DNA of 64,000 nucleotides from Acetobacteraceae bacterium (lineage in GTDB: Bacteria; Pseudomonadota; Alphaproteobacteria; Acetobacterales; Acetobacteraceae): contig CANGNF010000015.1 in NCBI GenBank assembly GCA_947455205.1, positions 34,884-98,883 of the forward strand. Direction: 5' to 3'. Of this stretch, positions 8,502 through 16,661 are shown piece after piece. Position 1 is the first letter of the stretch; every line of letters begins with the position of its first letter. The notes under the pieces were generated by a model. That model had not been told where the DNA came from. It made no database searches and saw only the letters and a list, made by a program, of their open reading frames with translations. The position numbers were made by a program, and so were the translations under genes.

Positions 8502-9818
8502 TCAGCGTGCTCCGGTGAAGGTCTTGGGGATGCCGGCCCAGGCGGCGTCGTAGTTCTGCTGCAGGTGCGGGCCGTGCATGAAGGCTTCGGTGGGGCGCAG
8601 CACGCCCGAGGTCTCGAACATGAAGGCCAGCGTGCCGTCCAGCTTGTGCGGCTTGAGGTCGGCGGCGATGGCGCGTTCCGTCGTCGGCGCGTCGGGGCCA
8701 TGCGCGCTCATGCGCGGGTGCAGGCTGACGCCGCCGGGGAGGAAGCCTTCCGCCTTGCCGTCATAGACGCCGTGCACCAGGCCCATGCATTCGTTCATGG
8801 TGTTGCGGTGAAACCAGGGCGGGCGGAACGTGTTCTCGGCCACCATCCAGCGCGGCGGGAAGATCACGAAGTCCATGTTGGCCAGGCCGGCCGTATCCGT
8901 CGGGCTGGTCAGCACCGTGAAGATGCTGGGGTCCGGGTGGTCGAAGGTGACGGTGTTGATGGCCATGAAGCGGGCCATGTCGTACTTGTACGGCGCGTTG
9001 TTGCCGTGCCACGCCACCACATCCAGCGGCGACCAGGCCAGCGTCGTGGCCCACAGCGCACCCTGGTATTTCTGCACCAGCTCGGTCGGTTCGTCGCGGT
9101 CCTCGTACCAGGCCACCGGGCTGAGGAAGTCCCGCGGGTTGGCCAGGCCATTGGCGCCGATGGGGCCGAGGTCCGGCAGGCGGAAGGCGGCGCCGTGGTT
9201 CTCGGCGATATAGCCGCGCGATGCACCATCCGGCAGTTCCACGCGGAACTTCATGCCGCAGGGGATCACCAGCAGCTCGCCGGGGCGGACCTCCAGCCGG
9301 CCGCATTCCGTCGCGACCAGCAGGCGGCCGAGCTGCGGCACGACCAGCAGCTCGCCATCCGCGTCCATGAAGACGCGCTGCATGGAGGTGTTGGCGGCGT
9401 AGAGGTGGACGCTGATGCCGTGCGGTGCGTCCGGCGCGCCGGTGAGGCCCAGCGTGGTCAGGCCGGCGATGAAGTCGGTGGGCGCTGACGGCAGCGGCAG
9501 CGGGTTCCAGCGCAGGCGATTGGGGTTGTGCGGGGCCAGCGCGCCGCACAGCGTCGGGTGCGGCAGCGGGTGGAAGGCGCCGTGCCCGGCGCTGGGGCGG
9601 ATGCGGTAGAGCCAGGTGCGCCGCGCCTCGCTGCGCGGCACGGTGAAGGCGGTGCCGCTGAGCTGTTCCGCATACAGGCCGTAGGGCACGCGCTGCGGGC
9701 TGTTGGCGCCCACCGGCAGCGCGCCGGGCAGGGCCTCGGTGGCGAATTCATTGCCGAAGCCCGAGAGCAGGCCGGCTTCGGTGCCCTGCACCAGGCTGGA
9801 TAACAGCGCGACGTTCAT
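8502..9818 (-). CDS. hmgA: Homogentisate 1,2-dioxygenase
   Basis: A 438-residue non-heme iron dioxygenase that opens the ring of homogentisate to give maleylacetoacetate. Family sequence is evident throughout: [16 protein letters not shown] at residues 21-36, [18 protein letters not shown], and the iron-ligand stretch [18 protein letters not shown], in which His and Glu are ligands. It is the first gene of the operon hmgA-fahA-Ldh2. No maleylacetoacetate isomerase gene is present nearby. A palindromic operator-like site lies 15 nt upstream of the start. Confidence 0.97.
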   Translation of the reverse strand: MNVALLSSLVQGTEAGLLSGFGNEFATEALPGALPVGANSPQRVPYGLYAEQLSGTAFTVPRSEARRTWLYRIRPSAGHGAFHPLPHPTLCGALAPHNPNRLRWNPLPLPSAPTDFIAGLTTLGLTGAPDAPHGISVHLYAANTSMQRVFMDADGELLVVPQLGRLLVATECGRLEVRPGELLVIPCGMKFRVELPDGASRGYIAENHGAAFRLPDLGPIGANGLANPRDFLSPVAWYEDRDEPTELVQKYQGALWATTLAWSPLDVVAWHGNNAPYKYDMARFMAINTVTFDHPDPSIFTVLTSPTDTAGLANMDFVIFPPRWMVAENTFRPPWFHRNTMNECMGLVHGVYDGKAEGFLPGGVSLHPRMSAHGPDAPTTERAIAADLKPHKLDGTLAFMFETSGVLRPTEAFMHGPHLQQNYDAAWAGIPKTFTGAR

Positions 9819-9833
9819 GGCGACACTCCCCGG

Positions 9834-9875
9834 ATATGATTGGTTTCATATGAGAGCATTTGTGGGGTGGTGCAA
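9834..9875 (-). promoter_or_regulatory. Putative hmgA promoter with palindromic operator
   Basis: An 18-bp inverted repeat, ATATGA then 6 nt then TCATAT, occupies 9834-9851, and TCATATGA at 9846-9853 is itself a perfect palindrome. On the minus strand a -35-like TTGCAC (9875-9870) is spaced 17 nt from a -10-like CATATG (9852-9847) inside the palindrome. Homogentisate operons are commonly controlled by MarR- or IclR-type repressors; binding here would occlude the -10. No regulator gene is adjacent. The region is strikingly AT-rich compared with its surroundings. Confidence 0.45.
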
Positions 9876-9885
9876 GCTGGGGGCA

Positions 9886-10860
9886 TCATTCCACCACCAC
9901 CTGCGCTTCGCGCACCAGGCGCCCCATGGCTTCCCGCCGTTCGCGCACGAAGGCGGCGGCTTCCGCCATGCTGCTGTTGACGATCAGGCCGCCCAGCTGG
10001 GTGAAGCGCTGCTGCACGTTGGGCTGGGCCAGGGCGTGGGCGGCGGCGGCGTGCAGCCTGGCCAGGATGGGTTCCGGCGTGCCGCCGCGGGCGTACATGG
10101 CGTTCCACTCGTCCACATCCACGCGGGGCATGCCGAGTTCCCGCGTGGTCGGCACGTTGGGCATGCTGGGCAGGCGGTCCTTGTAGGTGACGGCCAGGGC
10201 CTTCAGCCGGCCATCCTGGATCAGCGCCATGCTGGTGCTGACGGTGGCGAAGGCGAAGCTGACATTGCCGGCGACCAGGTCCGGGATGACGGCGCTGCCG
10301 CCGCGGTACGGCACATGGGTCAGGTCCAGCCCGGTTTCCCGCACGAAGAGCAGCGCGGCCAGGTGCGCGCCGGTGCCGTTGCCGGAGGAACCGTAGGAGA
10401 GCTGGCCCGGGCGGGCGCGGCACCAGGCCAGGAACTCGGCCACCGTGTTGGCTGGGATGCTGGCGGGGATGACCAGGAATTGCGGCAGCACCACCAGCAG
10501 GGAGACGGGGGCGAAGGCGGTGGCGTAGTCGAAGCGCAGGCCCCGCAGGATGTGTGGGTTGACCACATGGCCCAGGCTGTCCACCAGCAGGGTGTAGCCG
10601 TCGGGCGGGGTCTCGGCGACCACGGCCGCGCCCAGGGCGCCGGCGGCGCCGCCGCGATTCTCGATGATGATGTTCTGGCCCAGCACCGCGGTCATGTGCG
10701 GCGCCATCAGCCGGGCGGAGGTATCGGTGCCGCCGCCGGGCGGATAGGGCGAGATGATGCGGATGGGGTGGTCCGGGAAGCTGCCGGCGGATTGCGCGCG
10801 GGCGACGACGGGCGCGGCCAGGGGCGCGGCCATGGCGGCCAGGAGCGTGCGTCGTTGCAT
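9886..10860 (-). CDS. Bug/TctC-family substrate-binding protein (4 of 13)
   Basis: A 324-residue receptor. The leader MQRRTLLAAMAAPLAAPVVARAQ is about 23 residues with a twin Arg, then SPYPPGGGTDTSAR and IENRGGAAGALG. The ATG at 10860 is preferred because an upstream in-frame ATG would put 17 charged residues ahead of the leader. Its 3-prime end lies about 68 nt upstream of hmgA on the same strand. It could carry homogentisate or a related aromatic acid, but it is outside the hmgA operon and probably has its own promoter beyond 10860. Confidence 0.92.
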   Translation of the reverse strand: MQRRTLLAAMAAPLAAPVVARAQSAGSFPDHPIRIISPYPPGGGTDTSARLMAPHMTAVLGQNIIIENRGGAAGALGAAVVAETPPDGYTLLVDSLGHVVNPHILRGLRFDYATAFAPVSLLVVLPQFLVIPASIPANTVAEFLAWCRARPGQLSYGSSGNGTGAHLAALLFVRETGLDLTHVPYRGGSAVIPDLVAGNVSFAFATVSTSMALIQDGRLKALAVTYKDRLPSMPNVPTTRELGMPRVDVDEWNAMYARGGTPEPILARLHAAAAHALAQPNVQQRFTQLGGLIVNSSMAEAAAFVRERREAMGRLVREAQVVVE

Positions 10861-10907
10861 GGGGCGTTTCCTCGTTCGGCGCAGAGTGGCCGGTGCGCCG
10901 CCGGGGT

Positions 10908-11639
10908 TCAACCCTTCAGCAGCGCCGCCAGCGCCGGGGAAAGGCCCAGGCTGTCCCGACCGCGCGGCGCGGCGAAGCTGCCGGTGGTGGCTTTCGGCAG
11001 GCGCAGCGCGGCCAGCGCCTCGGCCTGCTTCACCGCGCAGGCGATGCCGTCCAGCAGCGGCACTGACGTGCGGGCCTGCAGCCAGGCGGCCATGCCGGCC
11101 ATGGCGGCGCCGCCGAGGATGACGCTGTCGGCACCCTGCCCGGCCAGGCGCTCGATTTCCGGCAGCAGCAGCGCGGCGACGCCTTCCGGGTCGCGCACCG
11201 CGTCCTGCGCGCTGGCGGCAACGCCGGCCAGCCCCGCCAGGCGCCCGGCCAAGCCATGGGCGGCGATGCGGTCGCGGTAGCTCTCCTCCCCGCCCACCGT
11301 CACCAGGCCGAAGCGACCGCCGCTGAGGCAGGCGGTGAAGCAGGCGGCCTCGGTCATGCCGACCACCGGGCAGGGCATCAGCTGGCGGGCGGCTTCGAGC
11401 GCGGTGTCCAGCGAGACCGCGAGGACGACGGCATCCACCTGGCCGGCGTGCTGCGCCAGCAGGTCCAGCAGGCCGTGCGCGGCGATGGCGTCCTCCACCC
11501 GGCTGCTGATGACGGCGGGGCCGAAGCGTGGCGTGGCGGGGATGACCTGGGTGCCCGGCGCCGCCGCCGCGCGGGCGGCTGTGGCGCAGAGCTGGGTGAT
11601 CGCTTCCGTGGTGTTGGCGTTGGCCAGCAGCAGCCGCAT
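10908..11639 (-). CDS. Asp/Glu/hydantoin racemase family protein lacking the usual catalytic cysteines
   Basis: A 243-residue protein with the racemase fold: N-terminal LLLANANTTEAITQ, a VVLAVSLDTALEAAR strand-helix near 71-85, VVGMTEAA near 92-99, and a C-terminal VILGGAAMAGM near 173-183. In active racemases of this family, Cys residues stand in the A-C-F/W-x-D and L-G-C contexts; here these read V75 and G177. Other Cys (C90, C100, C104) are not at those sites. It may be a different isomerase/decarboxylase or a binding protein. The start ATG has GGAGG 6-7 nt upstream on the minus strand. It is divergent from the M20 peptidase. Confidence 0.8.
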   Translation of the reverse strand: MRLLLANANTTEAITQLCATAARAAAAPGTQVIPATPRFGPAVISSRVEDAIAAHGLLDLLAQHAGQVDAVVLAVSLDTALEAARQLMPCPVVGMTEAACFTACLSGGRFGLVTVGGEESYRDRIAAHGLAGRLAGLAGVAASAQDAVRDPEGVAALLLPEIERLAGQGADSVILGGAAMAGMAAWLQARTSVPLLDGIACAVKQAEALAALRLPKATTGSFAAPRGRDSLGLSPALAALLKG

Positions 11640-11665
11640 CGGAGCCTCCATTCGAGCGCAGGAGC

Positions 11666-11704
11666 CTGATCCGCGCAGGCGGAATCGCCGGAGCGGTGAA
11701 TCAG
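11666..11704 (-). repeat. Structured intergenic repeat, copy A
   Basis: A 39-nt imperfect inverted repeat read on the minus strand. Outer stem CTGAT/ATCAG, an unpaired TCA on the 5-prime side, second stem CCGC/GCGG, and inner hairpin GGCG-ATTC-CGCC. It shares architecture and core with copies at 36206, 53062 and 57817, but the stem bases differ with pairing preserved. It lies 27 nt upstream of the racemase-like start, in the same orientation as that gene. Confidence 0.75.
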
Positions 11705-11789
11705 TCTCCCGACAACGGCCGTAGTGTGCGGCCTCTTGCCGCCGCGCGCTACCGGCCGCAGGGTTGCGGGCGACGCACAGGAGCCCGCG

Positions 11790-12920
11790 ATGACCGTCCT
11801 CGACCTGCCCTTCGACACCCAGGAGATCATCGCGGGGCTGAAGCCCTGGGTGTGCTGCGAGAGCCCGACCTTCGACGCCGCCGCGGTCAACCGCATGATG
11901 GCGATTGCGGCGCGGGAGCTGGCCCTGCTGGGCGCGCGGGTGGAGACGATTCCGGGGCGGATGGGCTTCGGTGACTGCGTGCGGGCGACCTTCCCGCATC
12001 CGCTGGCGGGCACCGAGAAGGGCATCCTGGTGATGGGCCACCTGGATACGGTGCACCCGATGGGCACGCTGACCCCACTGCCCTGGCGGCAGGAGGGCAA
12101 CAAGCTGTACGGCCCCGGCGTCTATGACATGAAGGGCGGCAACTACATCGCGCTGGAGGCCATTCGCCAGCTGGTGCGGGCCGGCATCACCACCAGCCGG
12201 CCCGTCACGGTGCTGTTCACCTGCGATGAGGAGATCGGCAGCCCCTCGACGCGCGACCTGATCGAGGCCGAGGCGGCGCGCCACGCCTTCGTGCTGGTGC
12301 CGGAGCCGGCGCGGCCGAATGGCGGCGTGGTGACCGGGCGCTACGCCATTGCGCGCTTCAACCTGCGGACCACCGGCCGCCCCAGCCATGCCGGGGCGCG
12401 GCTGGCGGATGGCCGCAGCGCGATCCGCGAGATGTGCCGCCAGGTGGTGAAGATCGAGGACATGACCACCGACGACGTGACCTATTCGGTCGGCGTGATC
12501 GGCGGCGGCCAGTGGGTCAACTGCGTCACCACGCATTGCGACGCCGAGAGCCTGTCCATGGCCAAGCGGCAGGAGGACCTGGACGCGGCGGTGGAGGTGA
12601 TGCTGGGCCTCAAGGCCACCGGCAACGACGTACAGCTGACCGTGACGCGCGGCGTGACCCGCCCGGTGTGGGAGCCGGATGCGAAGGTGATGGCGCTGTA
12701 CGGCGTGGCCCGCGGCATCGCCCAGCGCATCGGCTTCGATATCGAGCACCAGTCGGCGGGCGGTGGTTCCGACGGCAACTTCACCGGCGCCATGGGCATT
12801 CCGACGCTGGACGGGTTGGGCGTGCAGGGCGCCGGCGGCCATACGCTGGAGGAACACCTGCTGGTGGATTGCCTGGTGCCGCGCGCCAAACTGCTGGCCG
12901 GGTTGCTGCAGAGCCTGTAG
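11790..12920 (+). CDS. M20 family metallopeptidase (ArgE/DapE/carboxypeptidase G2-like)
   Basis: A 376-residue di-zinc amidohydrolase. Metal and catalytic residues are visible: H84 and D86 in GHLDTVHP, D113 in GVYDMKGG, E147/E148 in CDEEIG (general base and ligand), E172 in VPEP, and a C-terminal His in GAGGHTLEEH. The dimerisation insert (RFNLRTTGRPSHAG) is present. Such enzymes release an amino acid from N-acyl or peptide conjugates; carboxypeptidase G2-like glutamate release is plausible. The ATG at 11790 is preceded by AGGAG at about 7 nt. It is divergent from the racemase-like gene with shared upstream DNA containing repeat copy A. Confidence 0.92.
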   Translation: MTVLDLPFDTQEIIAGLKPWVCCESPTFDAAAVNRMMAIAARELALLGARVETIPGRMGFGDCVRATFPHPLAGTEKGILVMGHLDTVHPMGTLTPLPWRQEGNKLYGPGVYDMKGGNYIALEAIRQLVRAGITTSRPVTVLFTCDEEIGSPSTRDLIEAEAARHAFVLVPEPARPNGGVVTGRYAIARFNLRTTGRPSHAGARLADGRSAIREMCRQVVKIEDMTTDDVTYSVGVIGGGQWVNCVTTHCDAESLSMAKRQEDLDAAVEVMLGLKATGNDVQLTVTRGVTRPVWEPDAKVMALYGVARGIAQRIGFDIEHQSAGGGSDGNFTGAMGIPTLDGLGVQGAGGHTLEEHLLVDCLVPRAKLLAGLLQSL

Positions 12921-13009
12921 CCGCCCTCCTGGGTTGCCTCGGCGGCCGGGGTGTGATGGGTTCAGCCAGGCGCGGGCGGTGGCCCGCGCCGGCTTCCGGG
13001 GGAAATGCC

Positions 13010-13336
13010 ATGCGCCGTGTCTGTCTCGCCCTTGCCCTGCTGCCCGTGCTGGCGCTGCCGGCGGCGGCGCAGAGCGGCACCCGCACGCCGAACAGCTCCG
13101 GCTACGTCAGCGGCCAGGGCTGGAACACCGGGCAGGACCTGCACAACGCGGAAAGCACCACCGCGGCGCAGCGCCGGGCGGAGTTGCAGCGCCGCGCGGC
13201 GCGGAACCGCAGCTACCCCGGCACGCCGACGCGCACCCGTGGCCTGCCGGGGCCGCGGCCGGGCCAGGCCGGCGAAACCCCGGCGGCGGCCCCGGCGCAG
13301 ACCCCGCCCGCCGCCCCGGCGCAGACCCCGCGCTGA
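13010..13336 (+). CDS. Small secreted Pro/Ala-rich protein
   Basis: A 108-residue protein with a clear Sec leader (MRRVCLALALLPVLALPAAAQ, about 21 residues), a short polar middle (TPNSSGYVSGQGWNTGQ) with an Arg-rich segment of about residues 55-70, and a Pro/Ala-rich tail with a repeated A-P-A-Q-T-P motif. No domain recognised. Conserved small periplasmic proteins of this kind are common in Acetobacteraceae. The mixed-in leader and stop position favour a real gene over a chance frame. It lies 37 nt ahead of the EamA gene. Confidence 0.65.
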   Translation: MRRVCLALALLPVLALPAAAQSGTRTPNSSGYVSGQGWNTGQDLHNAESTTAAQRRAELQRRAARNRSYPGTPTRTRGLPGPRPGQAGETPAAAPAQTPPAAPAQTPR

Positions 13337-13373
13337 ACCGGCCGTCCGGCCACCCATCCAGGCCGGAGCAGCC

Positions 13374-14246
13374 ATGAACCCCCTGGTGCGCGCGGCGCTG
13401 CTGGCCGTGGTGGCGGCCTTCGGCTTCAACCTGGAAACCGTGCTGGGCAAGGCGCTGGCGCACCTGCCGATCAGCGTGGTGGTGCTGGACCGCGCGGTGG
13501 GCCAGCTGCTGTTCGTGCTGCCCTCCCTGCTGGCCCATGGCCCGGCGCTGCTGCGGACCCGGCAGCTGGGCATGCAGATCTTCCGCGGCTGCCTTTCGGT
13601 CGGCACCTGGGGGTTCTACTTCTACGCCTTCTCCCGCCTGCCGCTGGCCACCGCGACGGTGCTCGGCTTCACCGCCGTGCTGTTCGTCACCGCGCTGGCC
13701 GGGCCGGTGCTGAAGGAGCGGGTCGGCTGGCGGCGCTGGAGCGCGGCGCTGGTCGGCTTCTGCGGCGTGCTCTGCATCGTCCGGCCCGGCAGCGTGCCGC
13801 TGAGCTGGCCGCTGGCGGCCAGCCTGCTCTCGGCCCTGGTCAGTGCCGGCATCACCCTGACCACGCGGCACCTGGCGCGCAGCGAGCGGACGCAGACCAT
13901 CATGTGCTACATCGGCCTGGTCAGCGTGGTGGCCGCCCTGCCCTTCGGCCTGCCCAACCTGGCCTGGACCGGCTGGCGCGACGCCGGGCTGCTGCTGGCG
14001 CTGGCGGTGGTCGGGCCGGCGGCCATGTTCGTGTGGATATCCGCGCTGCGGCTGGCGGATGCGTCGGTGCTGTCGCCCATCGGCTATTCCCGGCTGATCT
14101 TCGCCACCGGCAGCGGCGTGCTGCTGTTCGGCGAGGTGCCGGATGCCTGGCTGGGGCTGGGCGCGGTGCTGATCATCGGCAGCGCGGTCTACATCACCCG
14201 GCGCGAGGCGATGCTGGCGCGGCAGCGGGAAACGGAGCGCACATGA
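13374..14246 (+). CDS. EamA/DMT-superfamily transporter
   Basis: A 290-residue integral membrane protein with ten predicted hydrophobic segments arranged as two EamA repeats. The first repeat ends near TATVLGFTAVLFVTALAGPVLKERVG, and the second carries the matching SVLSPIGYSRLIFATGSGVLLFGEVPD segment. DMT carriers usually export amino acids, nucleosides or small metabolites. The ATG at 13374 opens directly into the first helix. Its last codons overlap the next gene by 4 nt (ATGA), so it is co-translated with the LctP-like permease. Confidence 0.9.
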   Translation: MNPLVRAALLAVVAAFGFNLETVLGKALAHLPISVVVLDRAVGQLLFVLPSLLAHGPALLRTRQLGMQIFRGCLSVGTWGFYFYAFSRLPLATATVLGFTAVLFVTALAGPVLKERVGWRRWSAALVGFCGVLCIVRPGSVPLSWPLAASLLSALVSAGITLTTRHLARSERTQTIMCYIGLVSVVAALPFGLPNLAWTGWRDAGLLLALAVVGPAAMFVWISALRLADASVLSPIGYSRLIFATGSGVLLFGEVPDAWLGLGAVLIIGSAVYITRREAMLARQRETERT

Positions 14247-15631
14247 CCCTGGTATTGCAGGCGGCGCCGCTGCTGGCGCTGCTGTCGTTGCTGGCCGCCG
14301 GCCGCGCCGGGCCGGTGGGCGCCTGCCTGGTGGCGCTGGGGCTGGCGCTGCCGGCGGCGCTGGCCAGCCTGCCGGCGGGGGTGGATTTCGCCGGCTTCCT
14401 GCTGGCCGAGGCCGGGCGCGGGGTCTTTTTGGCGCTGCAGCCGGTGGCGGTGGTGGCGGGCGGGCTGCTGTTCCATGCCGCGGTTTCCGGCAGTGGGGAG
14501 GCGGCGGCGCGGCCGGCCACGGCGGCGCGGATCTTCGCGGTGACGCTGCCGCTGGGCGCCTTCCTGGAGAGCGTGACCGGGTTTGCGGTGGGCGCGGTCT
14601 TCGCGCTTTCGGCGCTGCGGGGCATGGGGATTGCGGGCGCGGTCGGCGGCGCGCTGGCATTGCAGGCGCTGGTGCTGGTGCCCTGGGGCGGGCTGGGGCC
14701 GGGAACCTCGCTGGGGGCGGCGCTGGCGGGGCTGCCGGGGCACGACGTGGCGCTGGTGGCGGCCTGGCCCAACGCCGCCTGGCTGCTGCTGCTGGCGCCG
14801 CTGCTGTGGGCGATGATGCGCCGCGCCGGGGTGGTGGTCAGCGCAGCCGAGAAGCTGGCGCAGTTGGGGCTGCTGGGGCTGATGGCGGCGGTGCTGCTGC
14901 TGGCCAACCTGTATCTGCCGTTCGAGGTTGCCGGCGTGCTGGCGACCGGCATCGGCGTGGTGCTGGCGTTGTGGCGGGCGGACCCACCGAGCGAATGGCG
15001 CGGGCCGCTGCGGGCGGCGGCGCCCTACCTGCTGCTGACCGCGGGCATTCTGCTGGCCAGGCTGTGGCGGGACCCGCCGGCGCTCCGGCCCTTCGCCGAG
15101 TTCCCCGGCTTTCCGCTGACCCATGTGGCGGTGGTGCTGTGGCTGGTGGCGCTGGGGCTGCTGTGGCGCGGCGGCGCGCTGGACCGCGCCGGCCCGGCCC
15201 TGGCGCGGGCGCGGCGGCCGGCGCTGGCCATGCTGCTGTACGTGCTGCTGGGCAGGGTGCTGGCCGGCAGCGGCGCGGCGGCGGGGCTGGCCCAGGCGCT
15301 GGCCGAGGCGATGGGCGGGCTGGCGCCCTATGCGGTGCCGGTGATGGGGCTGGTCTCGGGCATCGTCACCGGCAGCAATGTGGGCTCCAACGCGGCGCTG
15401 ATGTCGATTCAGGCCGGGCTGGGCCAGGCGGCCGGGCTGCCGGCGGCGCTGGCGGCGGGGGTGCACAACTTTGCCGGTGGCGCCGGGGCGGGCATGAGCT
15501 TCGGCGTGACCGCCATGCTGTGCGCGCTGCTGGCCGATGGCACCAGGCCGGCGCAGTTGTGGCGGCTGCTGCTGCCCTCCATGGCCATGGTGGTGGTGCT
15601 GGGCTGGGCGGCGATGGCGCTGCTGCGGTAG
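14243..15631 (+). CDS. LctP-like permease (L-lactate permease family)
   Basis: A 462-residue hydrophobic protein with about 12 membrane segments. Diagnostic parts resemble LctP: ESVTGFAVGAVFALSALRGMG in the N half and GLVSGIVTGSNVGSNAAL, where LctP has an S-N-A-rich loop, in the C half. LctP carriers take up lactate or glycolate with protons. This version is about 90 residues shorter than E. coli LldP, so the substrate may be another hydroxy acid. Start overlaps the EamA stop (ATGA). The pair of unrelated carriers in one unit is unusual. Confidence 0.75.
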   Translation: MTLVLQAAPLLALLSLLAAGRAGPVGACLVALGLALPAALASLPAGVDFAGFLLAEAGRGVFLALQPVAVVAGGLLFHAAVSGSGEAAARPATAARIFAVTLPLGAFLESVTGFAVGAVFALSALRGMGIAGAVGGALALQALVLVPWGGLGPGTSLGAALAGLPGHDVALVAAWPNAAWLLLLAPLLWAMMRRAGVVVSAAEKLAQLGLLGLMAAVLLLANLYLPFEVAGVLATGIGVVLALWRADPPSEWRGPLRAAAPYLLLTAGILLARLWRDPPALRPFAEFPGFPLTHVAVVLWLVALGLLWRGGALDRAGPALARARRPALAMLLYVLLGRVLAGSGAAAGLAQALAEAMGGLAPYAVPVMGLVSGIVTGSNVGSNAALMSIQAGLGQAAGLPAALAAGVHNFAGGAGAGMSFGVTAMLCALLADGTRPAQLWRLLLPSMAMVVVLGWAAMALLR

Positions 15632-15694
15632 CGCCTTGGCGGTTCCGTTGGCGGCGCGGCGGCGCTATGCACGGCGCAAACAGGAGACGCCTCG

Positions 15695-16657
15695 ATGATC
15701 TCTCGCCGCGCCGGTCTTGGACTTGCCGCCGCCCTTGCCGCCCCCGCCGCAAGGGCGCAGGGCGTGTACCCGACGCATCCGCTGCGTGTCATCGTCGGCT
15801 ACCCGCCGGGCGGCGTCACCGACATCGTGGCGCGGATTGTGGTGGAGCCGCTGGCGCGTGCGCTGGGCCAGCCGGTGCTGGTGGAGAACCGGGCCGGCGC
15901 TGGCGGCAATATCGGCGCGGTGGCGGCAACCCAGGCGGAGCCGGACGGCTACACCCTGCTGGTGGCGACGGCGGCGATGTACGGGGTGAACCCGCTGCTG
16001 TACGGCCAATCCGGCGTGGACCTGGAACGCGACTTCCACCTGCTGGGCACCATCAACGACATGGCCAACGTGCTGTCGGTGAACCCGAAGCGGATGGACG
16101 TGCGGGACGTGGCGGGGCTGGTGGCCCGGGGCAAGGCGGGCGGGCTGATCTATGGCTCGGTCGGCAATGGCAGTTCGTCCCACCTCTGCGCCACGCTGTT
16201 CCAGCGGCTGGCGGGTTTCGAGGCGACGCATGTGCCCTACCGCGGCAGTTCGCCGGCGGTGGCGGCGCTGCTGGCCGGGGAGTTCGACTTCCTGTTCGAC
16301 ACCACCGCGACCTCCACGCCGCAGATCCAGGCCGGGACCTTCCGCGCGCTGGGCGTCAGCACGGGCACGCGCGCTTCCGCGCTGCCGGAGGTGCCGACGC
16401 TGGCCGAGGCGGGGGTGAAGGACTACGCGGTTTCGGTCTGGAACACGCTGCTGGTCAGCAAGCGCGCGCCGGCGCCGGTGGTGGCGCGGCTGCGCCAGGC
16501 CTTCGCCACCGCCATGGATGCGGCGACGCAGGCCAAGCTGCGCGCCAGCTTCGTGGACCCGCTGCTGGTGCCGGAAGCGGGGCTGGACGCCTGGCTGGCG
16601 CGGGAGAAGGCGGTGTGGACGCGGATGGCGCGCGACAGCCGCCTGACGGTGGATTGA
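15695..16657 (+). CDS. Bug/TctC-family substrate-binding protein (5 of 13)
   Basis: A 320-residue receptor with leader MISRRAGLGLAAALAAPAARAQ, then VGYPPGGVTDIVAR and VENRAGAGGNIG. ACAGGAG lies 9 nt upstream of the ATG. It is 63 nt behind the LctP-like permease and 4 nt before the DNA glycosylase gene, so read-through into the repair gene is likely. Short-chain hydroxy- or keto-acids are possible ligands given the permease next door, but this is inference. Confidence 0.93.
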   Translation: MISRRAGLGLAAALAAPAARAQGVYPTHPLRVIVGYPPGGVTDIVARIVVEPLARALGQPVLVENRAGAGGNIGAVAATQAEPDGYTLLVATAAMYGVNPLLYGQSGVDLERDFHLLGTINDMANVLSVNPKRMDVRDVAGLVARGKAGGLIYGSVGNGSSSHLCATLFQRLAGFEATHVPYRGSSPAVAALLAGEFDFLFDTTATSTPQIQAGTFRALGVSTGTRASALPEVPTLAEAGVKDYAVSVWNTLLVSKRAPAPVVARLRQAFATAMDAATQAKLRASFVDPLLVPEAGLDAWLAREKAVWTRMARDSRLTVD

Positions 16658-16661
16658 GCCG

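Noticed and set aside
11640..12857. N-terminal extension of the racemase-like gene to 649 codons
   Set aside because: The extra part is antisense to the M20 peptidase; the ATG at 11639 has its own GGAGG and starts the fold correctly.
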